NCBI GenBank assembly: GCA_018699955.1
Contig: JABISG010000050.1
Span: forward strand, 58,661 to 122,660
Direction: 5' to 3'
DNA from: Planctomycetaceae bacterium
GTDB lineage: Bacteria; Planctomycetota; Planctomycetia; Planctomycetales; Planctomycetaceae
Length of the DNA stretch: 64,000 bases
In this document: piece after piece, positions 17,049 to 27,997 of the stretch
How the letters are laid out: every line of letters begins with the position of its first letter
Position numbering within the stretch: the first letter of the stretch is position 1
Program-made: the position numbers and the translations under genes
The notes under the pieces: generated by a model
What the model saw: the letters and a program-made list of their open reading frames with translations, nothing else
What the model was told of the DNA's origin: nothing
Databases searched by the model: none

Positions 17049-18500
17049 ATGGACCCAATCACCGAAAACCAACTGCACATCAACCGGCGACATTTCTTCG
17101 GAAATGCGGCGACCGGAATTGGCGGGGCGGCGCTGGCGTCGTTGATGGGCGGCGATGCAATGGCGGCCGACAAAGCACCAACGAAGCGCAGCGGCGGGTT
17201 GCCCGGCTTTCCGAATTACACCGGGAAAGCCAAGCGGGTGATCTACCTGTTCCAATCGGGCGCGCCCTCGCAGATGGACTTGTACGACTACAAACCCAAG
17301 TTGAAAGACTTGCGGGCAACTGAACTGCCCGATTCGATCCGGCAGGGCCAACGGCTAACCGGCATGACGTCGAAGCAGGACAGCTTTCCCGTCGCGCCGA
17401 CAAAGTTTGAATTCAAGCAGCGCGGCAAAAGCGGCGCGTGGGTCAGTGAACTGCTGCCGCACATCGCCAATGTTGCCGACGATCTCTGTTTCGTCAAAAC
17501 AATCTACACGCAGGCAATTAACCACGACCCGGCAATCACATTCTTTCAAACCGGCGCGCAACTTGCCGGACGGCCCAGCATGGGATCGTGGTTATCGTAC
17601 GGATTGGGAAGCGACAACGCCGACCTGCCGGCGTTTGTGTCGATGGTCTCCGGCAGCGGCGGGCAACCATTGTACGATCGGTTGTGGGGCAGCGGATTCT
17701 TGCCGACGCGCTATCAGGGCATAAAATTCCGCTCGGTCGGCGACCCGGTGCTGTTTCTCTCCAACCCACCCGGCGTGGCCGACGAAACTCGCCGCCGTGT
17801 ACTCGACGATTTGGCGAAGCTGAATCAACTGAAGCTCGAAGAATACGGCGACCCGGAAATCGCTACGCGGCTGTCGCAGTACGAACTCGCCTATCGCATG
17901 CAGACGTCGGTGCCGGAACTGACCGACATCTCCGGCGAGACGAAACAAACATTCGACCTTTACGGTGAAGACGCGAAGAAGCCCGGCACCTATGCGTTCA
18001 ACTGTTTGTTGGCCCGACGATTGGCCGAGCGGGGCGTGCGGTTCATTCAGTTGTTCCATCGTGGCTGGGACCAACACACCGAACTGCCGGAAAAGATCAA
18101 GCAGCAATGCGTCGATACCGATCAGGCATCGGCCGGTTTGATCGCCGACCTGAAACAGCGCGGCATGCTCGAAGACACTTTGGTTGTGTGGGGCGGCGAA
18201 TTCGGCCGTACGGTTTATTGCCAAGGCAAACTGACCAAAGAGGACTACGGCCGCGACCATCACCCCCGCTGCTTCAGCATCTGGATGGCGGGCGGCGGTA
18301 TCAAGCCGGGCATGTCGTACGGCACCACCGACGACTACTGCTACAACATCGCCGAGAACCCCGTCCACGTCCACGACCTGCACGCCACCATGCTGCACTG
18401 CCTGGGCATCGACCACAAAAAGCTCGTCTACAAATTCCAGGGACGCTACTTTCGTTTGACCGACGTGCATGGAAATGTGATTAACGAACTGCTGGCGTAA
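17049..18500 (+). CDS. DUF1501 family protein (Tat-exported)
   Basis: A 483-residue protein. ATG 17049 is chosen because GAGG lies 8 bp upstream and the twin-arginine signal ([21 protein letters not shown]) follows; an upstream frame from 16977 only translates the repeat. Family marks are [64 protein letters not shown] and the alkaline-phosphatase-superfamily-like ending [15 protein letters not shown]...[23 protein letters not shown]1501 genes nearly always follow PSCyt/PSD1 genes, as here. The protein is presumed to act outside the cytoplasm with its cytochrome-like partner; the reaction is unknown. Confidence 0.93.
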   Translation: MDPITENQLHINRRHFFGNAATGIGGAALASLMGGDAMAADKAPTKRSGGLPGFPNYTGKAKRVIYLFQSGAPSQMDLYDYKPKLKDLRATELPDSIRQGQRLTGMTSKQDSFPVAPTKFEFKQRGKSGAWVSELLPHIANVADDLCFVKTIYTQAINHDPAITFFQTGAQLAGRPSMGSWLSYGLGSDNADLPAFVSMVSGSGGQPLYDRLWGSGFLPTRYQGIKFRSVGDPVLFLSNPPGVADETRRRVLDDLAKLNQLKLEEYGDPEIATRLSQYELAYRMQTSVPELTDISGETKQTFDLYGEDAKKPGTYAFNCLLARRLAERGVRFIQLFHRGWDQHTELPEKIKQQCVDTDQASAGLIADLKQRGMLEDTLVVWGGEFGRTVYCQGKLTKEDYGRDHHPRCFSIWMAGGGIKPGMSYGTTDDYCYNIAENPVHVHDLHATMLHCLGIDHKKLVYKFQGRYFRLTDVHGNVINELLA

Positions 18501-18528
18501 CATCCATGCCTAGACTAGGAATCCAACC

Positions 18529-19242
18529 ATGTCCAAACTTACTCGCCGCCAACTCATTCGCCAAAGCCTGACCGGTCTAGCAGCCGGCGGGATTGCTTCA
18601 CTCACATTGCGAGCCGACGCAGGGCCGACGGATGCGACGGAGGACGTTCACGAGTACGAGGACTTTCTCGATGACAAGGGCGTTCCCCGCATTCAGCCGG
18701 CGGGCAAGTTTGAACCGTCGCATCCGGATATTCTGGGGCCGTACTTCCTGCAGGGGGCACCGTTTCGTGGCAAAGTCACTCCGCCGCTTACCAAGGGCGA
18801 TCTGCTGGTAATGCGCGGCCGGGTATGGGGACACGATACGAAAAAGCCGATTGCCAACGCGCTGCTTGATGTTTGGCAGGCCGATGCCGAGGGCAGTTAC
18901 GATTTGACCGACCCCCGCAATCCGCCGCCACGCCGTGAGTTTCGCAATCGCATTCGGCTGATGACCGATGAAAACGGTTACTATGAATACGAAACGATCC
19001 GCCCCGGCGCGTATCGCATTGGACCGGGAGCAAGTGGTTTTCGACCGTCGCACATTCATTACATGGTTCAGGCGGGCGGCTACAGCAAATTGATCACGCA
19101 ACTTTACTTCGCCGGCGATCGGCACCTGAAAACCGACCGTTGGGCGAGTAAGTCGAATCTCATCATTCAGCCGCAGAAAGTCAAAGTCACCGGCGGCACG
19201 TACGAATTGGGAACATTCGACATTGTGTTGGCACGCGTTTGA
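18529..19242 (+). CDS. Intradiol ring-cleavage dioxygenase-like protein
   Basis: A 237-residue protein with a twin-arginine-type N-terminus ([17 protein letters not shown]) and a domain like protocatechuate 3,4-dioxygenase: [13 protein letters not shown], a beta-sandwich core [32 protein letters not shown], and [11 protein letters not shown]. The Tyr of GPYF and the His-x-His pair correspond to non-haem Fe(III) ligands of the family. It starts 28 bp after the DUF1501 gene and 25 bp before sulfatase 2, so it is co-transcribed with them. Predicted: oxygenolytic cleavage of a catechol-type ring outside the cytoplasm; the exact substrate is unknown. Confidence 0.88.
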   Translation: MSKLTRRQLIRQSLTGLAAGGIASLTLRADAGPTDATEDVHEYEDFLDDKGVPRIQPAGKFEPSHPDILGPYFLQGAPFRGKVTPPLTKGDLLVMRGRVWGHDTKKPIANALLDVWQADAEGSYDLTDPRNPPPRREFRNRIRLMTDENGYYEYETIRPGAYRIGPGASGFRPSHIHYMVQAGGYSKLITQLYFAGDRHLKTDRWASKSNLIIQPQKVKVTGGTYELGTFDIVLARV

Positions 19243-19267
19243 ACAAGACAATCCAGAAAAGACAACC

Positions 19268-21031
<1,764 letters not shown>

Positions 21032-21048
21032 ACCTGAGAAAGACTTTC

Positions 21049-22464
21049 CTACCGTAACTTCGCGGCGAAGGCTTCCCATTCGGTTTTGAATGCATTCATG
21101 TCTTCGCGGCCGAGGATCTTCTTTAGTGTTTCGTGGCCGGTGGGGTCTTTGTCGGCGGCTGATCGGAAGGCGTGGTAGTACTTCACCAATAGGCCCTTTT
21201 CCTGCAGGTAGTAGCAGAGGTAGCGGGCCTGCGAGTAGTTGGTGCCGGGGTCTTCGTTATAGAACTCGTTAGTGGTGGTGCTGCAGAGTGTTTTGAACGG
21301 TGGCACGCGTTTGTTGCGAATGGACTGTTGAAGACCTCGCAGCCGCCAGTTTGTGTAGCCGTAAATGTGGCCGTTCTTTTCGCCGCATTGCTCGTACAGC
21401 GAGGCGAGACCTTCGTTGAACCACGACGGGCAGGCGGGAAAGTTCGACGCCATAAACGGATGGACGATTTCGTGCACCAGCGTTCCGCCGCCGGTGGCGA
21501 TGTTCATGACCAGCGCACCGTGCGCCGATGAGTAGTAGCCGAACGGCGTGGTTGGTTTGTCGCCGAAGAGTTGCCGGGTGTGTTTGTCGTAGCTTTCTTT
21601 GTCCTTGAACAGCCAGATATCGAGAATTCGATCGGGATCGCGTTTGAAATAATCTTGTTTAAGTTGATCGACGGCCCACTTGATGGTTTTCTCGCTGCGC
21701 TGTTCGACGGCCGCCTTCTTTTCATCGCCGATCACAACAAACGGTTTCTGCACAACGATGTGAAACTGCGGGCCGGGCAGTTTCTTTTTCAATGCGAGAA
21801 TGTGCTGGGCGTAGTCGGCATCGGTCTGTTTCGTTGTTGTTGAGACTGCCGTGAGCCGTTTGACCGCCAGCGGCATGCGGATAACGGTCCATTGTTTTTT
21901 GTCATATTTCAGCGGCCACAATTCTAACAGCATGTCGCGTTTCATCCGTTTGTAGCCACCGTCACGAATGGCCGGTTCGTGGTAGAGGACTTCGTCGCGG
22001 GCGGCATCGTAGCCGAGAATCAGCCGAAAATGTTCGGTCGTGTTGGGGCGGTCGTTGTAGTGCATGCAGATGATGGACGGCACGCCGCGCGCGAGGTCGG
22101 CGTGCAACGCGCGGAACTGGTTTTCGAGTTGTTCGTTCGCGCGATCAACGGCAACCTTGTGCCAGATGCTGCCGATGTCGAAACCAATGTGCTTCAATGC
22201 GCCCGCCAACTCGCGGGTATGACAACCGCGTCCGAGCGCGGGATCGAGCCCGGCACGATCGAAGACGGAGTCCTGATCGGCCCGCTTGCCCAGTTTTTGC
22301 AAATACATGGCGGCGCACGCTTCGCCGCAGAAGTCGGGCTTCTGTTTAATGTGCGGCACGTCTTTGATTGTGACACTGCGATAAACGGGCGTGGCCGATT
22401 GGGCAGCGGAATCGGTGAGAAGAAATAACACCGCGGCCAATGTCAGCAGCCGGTGAGTTGGCAT
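21049..22464 (-). CDS. Exported fusion of C39-like cysteine peptidase and HEXXH metallopeptidase-like domain
   Basis: A 471-residue protein from ATG 22464, with a Sec signal (1-23). The N-terminal half looks like a papain-fold/C39-like peptidase: VPHIKQKPDFCGEACAAMYL with Cys46, and a later EHFRLILGYD with the His and Asp. The C-terminal half holds LVHEIVHPFMA (HEXXH, near residue 330) and, about 15 residues on, SWFNEGLASLYE with a likely third Glu ligand, as in gluzincin-type proteins such as DUF1570. Both catalytic sets look complete. The gene ends 18 bp from the convergent sulfatase 2 stop. Substrate unknown; extracytoplasmic protein processing is the simplest idea. Confidence 0.8.
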   Translation of the reverse strand: MPTHRLLTLAAVLFLLTDSAAQSATPVYRSVTIKDVPHIKQKPDFCGEACAAMYLQKLGKRADQDSVFDRAGLDPALGRGCHTRELAGALKHIGFDIGSIWHKVAVDRANEQLENQFRALHADLARGVPSIICMHYNDRPNTTEHFRLILGYDAARDEVLYHEPAIRDGGYKRMKRDMLLELWPLKYDKKQWTVIRMPLAVKRLTAVSTTTKQTDADYAQHILALKKKLPGPQFHIVVQKPFVVIGDEKKAAVEQRSEKTIKWAVDQLKQDYFKRDPDRILDIWLFKDKESYDKHTRQLFGDKPTTPFGYYSSAHGALVMNIATGGGTLVHEIVHPFMASNFPACPSWFNEGLASLYEQCGEKNGHIYGYTNWRLRGLQQSIRNKRVPPFKTLCSTTTNEFYNEDPGTNYSQARYLCYYLQEKGLLVKYYHAFRSAADKDPTGHETLKKILGREDMNAFKTEWEAFAAKLR

Positions 22465-22610
22465 GGCAGGATCTTCCCGAAGAGAGATTGCGAATCGATC
22501 AGCGCACGAGGGGTCGCGCTTCTTGTGTGATGGTAACACCGATGGCGGTTTCGGCAGAAGAGGAATCTTCGCGGCGTTACAACGCTGTTACGAAGTGGAA
22601 CACCGAACCG

Positions 22611-22658
22611 CGACGCAGAGCGTCGAAGATTTGCGTTCCCACGCAGAGCGTAGGAACG
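22611..22658 (+). repeat. Two adjacent palindromes (REP-like)
   Basis: CGACGC/GCGTCG (22611-22616, 22620-22625) with loop AGA, then CGTTCC-c-ACGC / GCGT-a-GGAACG (22634-22658), again with loop AGA. The element lies between the fusion peptidase gene start and the lipoprotein gene end. Confidence 0.6.
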
Positions 22659-22691
22659 AGGGTACGAATGCGGTCACTACGAACCTGCTTG

Positions 22692-23255
22692 TCAGCGCAT
22701 GCTTATTGATTTGGAGATTCTGCGCTGTGAGCCGTCGGGGGTGATTTCGAGAATGTGCGATGAAAACGGGCCGGCTTCGGGGCGGAGACTTGGTGCAATG
22801 AGTGGCAGGGTCCCGCGATTGGCCAACTGGATTGCGAACGGCCACGACTTGCCGCCGTTGCCTTCGATGACCCAGAAGTATTTGTTCGATTGGTTCGGCG
22901 ATCCGTCTCGAAACTGGTAATCGACACTGAAACTCATGGCGGTGCCGTTCGGCAGCGATTGCGGGAGCGCGGCGCCAGCAGAAAGGTGAACGGGCAAAAC
23001 GTTGGGCTGTGTCGTGATCGGGCCGATATTTTCAGCAGCGCCATTGTGAATTCCGTTCCCGGCAGCGACCTCACCGTTGGGTTCCTCGAGGAACTCACCA
23101 ACGACGGGTGGCGATTCCGGCTGGGAAGCGGGCGTATCCTGTCCCTCGTTCCATGCCTCTTCGAAGTCACTGCAGCCAACGCCAACAATTGAGACGAGCG
23201 ACGCCAGAACGATGGACGTCACGAGATACGGCGAACGGCGAGTCGGCGGTGACAT
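22692..23255 (-). CDS. Hypothetical lipoprotein
   Basis: A 187-residue protein with an N-terminal membrane segment ending in a lipobox (SIVGVGC, Cys28), followed by an acidic, Pro-rich linker and a small domain (about 105-187) with PNGTAMSFSVDYQF and KYFWVIEGNGGKSWPFAIQL. I do not recognise the family. The visible signal predicts lipidation and retention at a membrane. It lies alone between palindromic repeats and the arg cluster, on the same strand as its neighbours. Confidence 0.75.
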   Translation of the reverse strand: MSPPTRRSPYLVTSIVLASLVSIVGVGCSDFEEAWNEGQDTPASQPESPPVVGEFLEEPNGEVAAGNGIHNGAAENIGPITTQPNVLPVHLSAGAALPQSLPNGTAMSFSVDYQFRDGSPNQSNKYFWVIEGNGGKSWPFAIQLANRGTLPLIAPSLRPEAGPFSSHILEITPDGSQRRISKSISMR

Positions 23256-23372
23256 GAGGTTGGCTCCTGGTACTGCGGAAGGAACTCACCGCAATTACAC
23301 AGTTTCCGTCGCGTGAATACAATGCGAATCAACGCTTGCGGTTTCGCGGCGGCGCAACAGCAGCCTGAGATT

Positions 23373-24287
23373 TCACCGATTCTTATGCAGCCACACAATC
23401 AATCCCTTGGCGAGGTGCATGCGGTTTTCGGCCTGTTGGAAGGCGAGGCTGGCTGGGCCGTCGATCACGTCGTCGGTCACTTCTTCGCCGCGATGGGCTG
23501 GCAAGTCGTGCATGAATTTGCAATCGGCCGGTGCCTGCGACATGAGTGCCGCATTGACCTGGAACGGGGCGAAAATCTTGCGACGTTTTTCGGCTTCGTC
23601 TTCTTGCCCCATGCTGGCCCAAACGTCGGTGTAAACAATGTCGGCCGTTTTAACGGCGGCGGCCGGGTCATTGTCCTGTGAAATCTGCGCTGAGGGGAAT
23701 TGACTCTTCAAGTCGGCAACGAAATCTGCGCCGAGTTCAAAACCGGCGGGCGTGCAGACGGTCAACGGCATGCCGGTCATCGATGCGGCAATCGCCAACG
23801 ATGCAGCAATGTTGTTTCCGTCGCCAATATAAACCAGATGTTTGTCGAGGCCGCCGAACACTTCTTGCACGGTGAATAAGTCGGTGAGTGCCTGGCAGGG
23901 ATGACGGTCGTCGGTGAGTCCGTTAATGACCGGACAGTTCGAGAAGTCGGCAAAGTCTTCGACGAGCTTCTGCGAAAACGTGCGCAGCACAATCAGGTCG
24001 CAGTAGCTGCTCAACACGCGGGCGACGTCGCAGAGCGCTTCCCGGCCGTGCAGTCCCGCCTCGGCACTCGAGAGAAAAATTCCCGCTCCGCCCAGATGTG
24101 TGATCGCGGCCTCAAAACTGTTGCGGGTTCGCAGCGACGGTTTCTCGAACACCATGCTGAGCACGCGGCCCGGCATCAACGCGGGTCGCTCGCCTGCGTA
24201 GTGTTTCGCTTTCAATTCTGAAGCAAGCGAGAGGATTTCATGGATATCGTCGGTGGTGAGTTCCGACAGTGATTTGAGGTGTTGCAT
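23373..24287 (-). CDS. argF: Ornithine carbamoyltransferase
   Basis: A 304-residue transcarbamylase: carbamoyl-phosphate motif KPSLRTRNSFE, the KLVEDFADFSNCPVINGLTDDRHPCQALTDL segment, and a C-terminal ornithine loop reading H260-D-L-P-A-H-R-G. The usual HCLP Cys is Asp261, so ornithine binding may be slightly changed, or the acceptor may be an N-acylated ornithine. It is the third gene of argB-argD-argF on the minus strand, 177 bp after argD with a hairpin between, so it may be partly independent. Predicted reaction: carbamoyl phosphate plus ornithine to citrulline, in cytosolic arginine synthesis. Confidence 0.92.
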   Translation of the reverse strand: MQHLKSLSELTTDDIHEILSLASELKAKHYAGERPALMPGRVLSMVFEKPSLRTRNSFEAAITHLGGAGIFLSSAEAGLHGREALCDVARVLSSYCDLIVLRTFSQKLVEDFADFSNCPVINGLTDDRHPCQALTDLFTVQEVFGGLDKHLVYIGDGNNIAASLAIAASMTGMPLTVCTPAGFELGADFVADLKSQFPSAQISQDNDPAAAVKTADIVYTDVWASMGQEDEAEKRRKIFAPFQVNAALMSQAPADCKFMHDLPAHRGEEVTDDVIDGPASLAFQQAENRMHLAKGLIVWLHKNR

Positions 24288-24309
24288 GAGAAACGGCTCC
24301 GTTTCGTTT

Positions 24310-24400
24310 GAGCTGTCAGCAATCAGCTTTCAGCCCAGATGAATTAGTCGAAACTGATTTTGCGGCTGAGAGCTGATCGCTGACGGCTGATCGCTACAAA
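24310..24400. repeat. Degenerate short-unit repeat
   Basis: Imperfect units related to GCTGATCGCTGAC and CAGCTTTCAGC recur through this argD-argF spacer. It looks like slipped-strand simple sequence, with no gene. Confidence 0.4.
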
Positions 24401-24406
24401 ACAATG

Positions 24407-24440
24407 ACGAAAGCCCGGCCTAGAGAAAAGCCGGGCTTTC
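24407..24440 (-). terminator. Hairpin terminator after argD
   Basis: CGAAAGCCCGGC (24407-24418) pairs perfectly with GCCGGGCTTTCG (24429-24440), a 12-bp GC-rich stem with a 10-nt loop, 24 bp past the argD stop. No strong T-run follows, so partial readthrough into argF is possible. Confidence 0.65.
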
Positions 24441-24464
24441 GCTGCGTATGAAAGTGTGTCCTTG

Positions 24465-25670
24465 TCAGATTTCCTCGGCCATTTCGCGAAGTACGTCGGC
24501 GATGATTGCACAGCCTTCGTCAACCTCTTCGGCTGAGACGTTTATCGGCGGCAAGAGACGTAACACGGTGTCGTGCGTGGCGTTGACCAACAGGCCGCGT
24601 TCCATGCACTTGCCGACAGCGGGTGTTGCAGGAATTGTCAGATCCAGGCCGATCATCATTCCCTGAATTCGCAATTCGCCAATGATTGGCAGTTCTGCTT
24701 TGAGAGTTTCAAAATGTCCGCGGAACCGCTGTGACATTTCCTGGCAGTTTTCCAGCAGGTTGTCTTCTTCAATGGTGCGGCCGGTGGCCAAACCGGCCGC
24801 CATTGCCAACGGGTTTCCGCCAAATGTGCTGGCGTGGGTTCCCGGTTTGAGACTCTTCGCAACTTCCGCCGTCGCCATGAAAGCGCCAGCGGCGACACCG
24901 GCGGCCAGACCTTTGGCCAGCGTCATAATGTCCGGTTGCACGTTCGACTGCTGGTAGCCGAACCATGTGCCGGTGCGGCCCATGCCGGTTTGTACTTCGT
25001 CGAAAATGAGCAGGCTGTTGTGGGCGTTGGCCAAATCTCGCAGGCCGCTCAGGAAGGCGTCGGTGCAAATGTTGACGCCGCCTTCCCCCTGCACCGGTTC
25101 GACGAGAATGGCTGCCGTCTCGTCATCGATCAAATCCTCAACAGCGGCGAGATCGTTCAGCGGGGCGTAACGAAAACCGGCGAGCAACGGACCGACGCCT
25201 TCGTGATACTTCGGCTGTCCGGTGGCGGTCAGTGCGGCGAATGTGCGGCCGTGGAAACTGTGCTCGAACGAAATGATTTTGTGTCGGCCTTCTCCGGCGT
25301 GCAGTCGTGCGAGTTTGATTGCCCCTTCGATCGACTCGGCTCCACTGTTGCAAAAGAACGCCTGACCGAATCCGCGGGTTGAAAGGAACTCTGCGAAATC
25401 GCCCTGCGCTTCGGTGTACCACGTGTTGGGAACGTGAATGAGCTTGGCCGCCTGTTCCTGAATGGCTGCGACAACCTTCGGCGGACTGTAACCCAGAATG
25501 TTGCAGCCCCAACCGGGAAACAGATCGAGATAACGTTTTCCTTCGGCATCCCAAACGTGCGAGCCTTCACCTCGGACGAGACAAATGGGGTAACGCCCGT
25601 AATTCGGAATCACGTATTTTTCAAAGACGCCGATCGTTTCCTGGCTGCTGCGTGCGGTTTGCGTGGTCAT
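24465..25670 (-). CDS. argD: Acetylornithine aminotransferase
   Basis: A 401-residue class III PLP aminotransferase: [35 protein letters not shown], the [16 protein letters not shown] block, [25 protein letters not shown] and the PLP lysine in [13 protein letters not shown]. The neighbours argB and argF settle the assignment among related aminotransferases. Reaction: N-acetylglutamate semialdehyde plus glutamate to N-acetylornithine plus 2-oxoglutarate. It starts 76 bp after argB, whose stop is followed by a small hairpin. Complete and typical length. Confidence 0.94.
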   Translation of the reverse strand: MTTQTARSSQETIGVFEKYVIPNYGRYPICLVRGEGSHVWDAEGKRYLDLFPGWGCNILGYSPPKVVAAIQEQAAKLIHVPNTWYTEAQGDFAEFLSTRGFGQAFFCNSGAESIEGAIKLARLHAGEGRHKIISFEHSFHGRTFAALTATGQPKYHEGVGPLLAGFRYAPLNDLAAVEDLIDDETAAILVEPVQGEGGVNICTDAFLSGLRDLANAHNSLLIFDEVQTGMGRTGTWFGYQQSNVQPDIMTLAKGLAAGVAAGAFMATAEVAKSLKPGTHASTFGGNPLAMAAGLATGRTIEEDNLLENCQEMSQRFRGHFETLKAELPIIGELRIQGMMIGLDLTIPATPAVGKCMERGLLVNATHDTVLRLLPPINVSAEEVDEGCAIIADVLREMAEEI

Positions 25671-25732
25671 GTTTCGTGGCTCGGTTTGTGTGTGACTTGA
25701 GGGGATTCAAGAAATTGTTATTTCGCTCGTTC

Positions 25733-25746
25733 CGCCGCTTGCGGCG
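25733..25746 (-). other. Intercistronic hairpin between argB and argD
   Basis: CGCCGC (25733-25738) and GCGGCG (25741-25746) form a tight hairpin directly after the argB stop. It may protect or attenuate the transcript. Confidence 0.35.
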
Positions 25747-26667
25747 TCAGGCGACGATTTCTGTTCCGATTCCTTTGTCCGAATAAATTTCCAGCAAGAC
25801 GGAATGTGGAATCCGTGCATCGACAATGTGGACCTTGCGGACTCCTGCTTCCAACGCGTCGAGGGCGGCATCGACCTTGGGAACCATGCCGGCGTCAATT
25901 GTGCCGTCGGCAATTAGCTCGCGGCAGCGTGCGACTTCCAAATGGGAAAGCAGCGTATCGGGCCGTTCTCGGTCGAGGAAGATGCCGGGAACGTCGCTGA
26001 GGAAGACGAGCTTCTCGACGTTCAGCAGCCGCGCCACCGCCGCCGCCGCCGTATCGGCGTTGACGTTGAGTTTGCCACCATCGGCATCGAATGCAATCGA
26101 CGGAATGACTGGTATGTGGCCGGCATCGCAGGTTTCCTGAATGAGTTGACGATTGATATCAACAACCTGACCGACACGGCCCAAATCAATTGGTTCGCCG
26201 TTTTCGTCGTTCATTTTCAGTTTTTCGCCGACAAGACAACTGCTGTCCAAATCGACCAGCGGTGTTGCGGCTCCACCTTGCCGGGTGATCTCATCGACCA
26301 GTGACCCGCAGATGTCCTTACACAGAACGCGGGCAACAATTTCCAGCGTCTCGGGATCGGTCGCGCGTCGGCCGTGTACGAATTTCGGGTCGATGCCCGC
26401 GTCGCTCATGGCTTGGCTGATCGCCTTTCCGCCGCCGTGAACGAGAACGGGCCGCATGCCGACCGTTTCCATAAAGATGACGTCGGTCAGCAAGCTGTTG
26501 ACGGCATCGGCTTCTTCGAGCGCACTGCCGCCCAATTTGATAACGACGTACCGTCCGCGAAAACGCCGGATCCAGCCCAGCGCCTCAATCAATACATCTG
26601 CCTTGCGAATCGCTTCGTGCACTTCGAATGCTCTTCTTGCTGCTATTAAAGGGGTTTGCAGCGACAA
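25747..26667 (-). CDS. argB: Acetylglutamate kinase
   Basis: A 306-residue amino-acid kinase: [23 protein letters not shown], the [16 protein letters not shown] block, [26 protein letters not shown] and a C-terminal [18 protein letters not shown]. Reaction: ATP-dependent phosphorylation of N-acetylglutamate, the second step of arginine synthesis and often its feedback point. The codon at 26667 is TTG; an in-frame GTG at 26622 would give 291 residues and is a fair alternative. It is the first gene of the argB-argD-argF cluster. Confidence 0.94.
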   Translation of the reverse strand: MSLQTPLIAARRAFEVHEAIRKADVLIEALGWIRRFRGRYVVIKLGGSALEEADAVNSLLTDVIFMETVGMRPVLVHGGGKAISQAMSDAGIDPKFVHGRRATDPETLEIVARVLCKDICGSLVDEITRQGGAATPLVDLDSSCLVGEKLKMNDENGEPIDLGRVGQVVDINRQLIQETCDAGHIPVIPSIAFDADGGKLNVNADTAAAAVARLLNVEKLVFLSDVPGIFLDRERPDTLLSHLEVARCRELIADGTIDAGMVPKVDAALDALEAGVRKVHIVDARIPHSVLLEIYSDKGIGTEIVA

Positions 26668-26856
26668 AAGGGGAAACCCCCGATTGTAGAAGGGCTGAGC
26701 GAAGTGTCAATTACCCGATCCCCGTTTTTGCAGCGTGGACTGATGAATGCTGCAAAAGCGGCGAAACGGCTCGGGCGCGATTACCGACAGCAACTTCCCA
26801 GATCGCCCAAACTGAAACTGCGATCGCCCGACGTTTACTGGGAGATTGCGACTCGA

Positions 26857-27813
26857 CTATTCGTCTTTGGACTCTTGCGGTGCAGCGTCTTCCGGTTTCT
26901 TTGGCGATTCGGGTTCGTCAGGGTTTGATTTGGGTTCATCCGGAGTTGTTGCGGCCGGCGGATCGTCGTCGTTGGTGGGGCGCTGCGGTCTGCCGCCGCC
27001 ACCGCCTGGACCTTGTCCACCTCGACCGCCACCGCTGTTCCGTCGTGCTGCGCGGCGATCTTGCATCGCTTTGAATTCTGCTTCGTCCATGAATCCGTCT
27101 TCGTTTGTGTCCATGCGATCAAAGAATCGTTGCATGAATTCGGGAACTTCTTCCTTGCTCCACTTGCCGTCGCCGTCCTTGTCCTGTTCGTCCCAGTTGA
27201 TGCTCGGCCGCCCGCCACCTGGTCCTCCCGGACCACCACCCGGTCCTCCCAGACCATCGCCCGGTCCGCCGGGACCACCACCCATGCCCATCGTCATTCC
27301 GAGAGCGGCTGCCGAGTCGTCGACTTCATCGATGGTTCCGCTATCGCTTTGCTTTTGCGAAGCTGCAATCGTCTCAGCGTGACTCGATGTCTCCGAATTG
27401 AGCTTGTAGCCCAACACCAGCGGGTTGGTCGAATCGGCACCAACGTCTAAAAGTATGCTGTAGTTCTGATAGACCCCCGTCCAAGAGTAAACGACGAAGC
27501 GTTCGTGGTTCTTCTCTTGGATCGGCGACTTGCTCCAGAAGCCGCTCATCAGTTCTTCTGCATCGTTCAGATTCAGCTCGTCCTCGGAATTGTCCGCCTT
27601 CTTCACAGCTGCGATGACTTTGTCTTGCGACATCGTAAACCCATACGCGGCTATTCCCTGAATGCCGGCAATGATCAGCAGTATGCTGATCCCGCCCCAG
27701 ACGACCGCTCGTTCAACCGGTGATCGTGGCTTCTTTTCGTCGCCCACATTTGCCGACGGCTGGGCAGTCGAATTGTCAGACGTGGGATCGCTTGGTGTTG
27801 GTGCATCAGACAT
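26857..27813 (-). CDS. Membrane protein with Gly-Pro-rich linker and two EF-hands
   Basis: A 318-residue protein: an acidic Pro/Ser-rich N-terminus, one membrane helix (about 36-58, AVVWGGISILLIIAGIQGIAAYGF), a small domain of about 100 residues, then a GMGGGPGGPGDG-type low-complexity stretch. Two EF-hand loops follow, DKDGDGKWSKEE and DTNEDGFMDEAE, and the Gly- and Pro-rich acidic tail closes it. The EF-hands predict Ca2+ binding, probably outside the cytoplasm. Function unknown. It lies alone between the arg genes and the broken LysR gene. Confidence 0.8.
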   Translation of the reverse strand: MSDAPTPSDPTSDNSTAQPSANVGDEKKPRSPVERAVVWGGISILLIIAGIQGIAAYGFTMSQDKVIAAVKKADNSEDELNLNDAEELMSGFWSKSPIQEKNHERFVVYSWTGVYQNYSILLDVGADSTNPLVLGYKLNSETSSHAETIAASQKQSDSGTIDEVDDSAAALGMTMGMGGGPGGPGDGLGGPGGGPGGPGGGRPSINWDEQDKDGDGKWSKEEVPEFMQRFFDRMDTNEDGFMDEAEFKAMQDRRAARRNSGGGRGGQGPGGGGGRPQRPTNDDDPPAATTPDEPKSNPDEPESPKKPEDAAPQESKDE

Positions 27814-27997
27814 GAGGGGGCATTCCGTTCCAAATAAGTTGAAGAAGTGAGGGGGACCGGCAACCTATTTGTTCAACGGTATCCGAAATCCGAGCAAGAA
27901 TCCAAGCAAACCCGATAGAAACGGTAAACACTTTGAAATTGTTGCGATTGTCGGACGGGGTGCATCGCAGTGTGAATTCGGTACATCAACTGTCCGA

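Noticed and set aside
26846..27382. Pro/Gly-rich plus-strand frame (PPGPPGPPP-type)
   Set aside because: It is the antisense of the Gly-rich stretch of the EF-hand membrane protein, whose motifs are on the minus strand.
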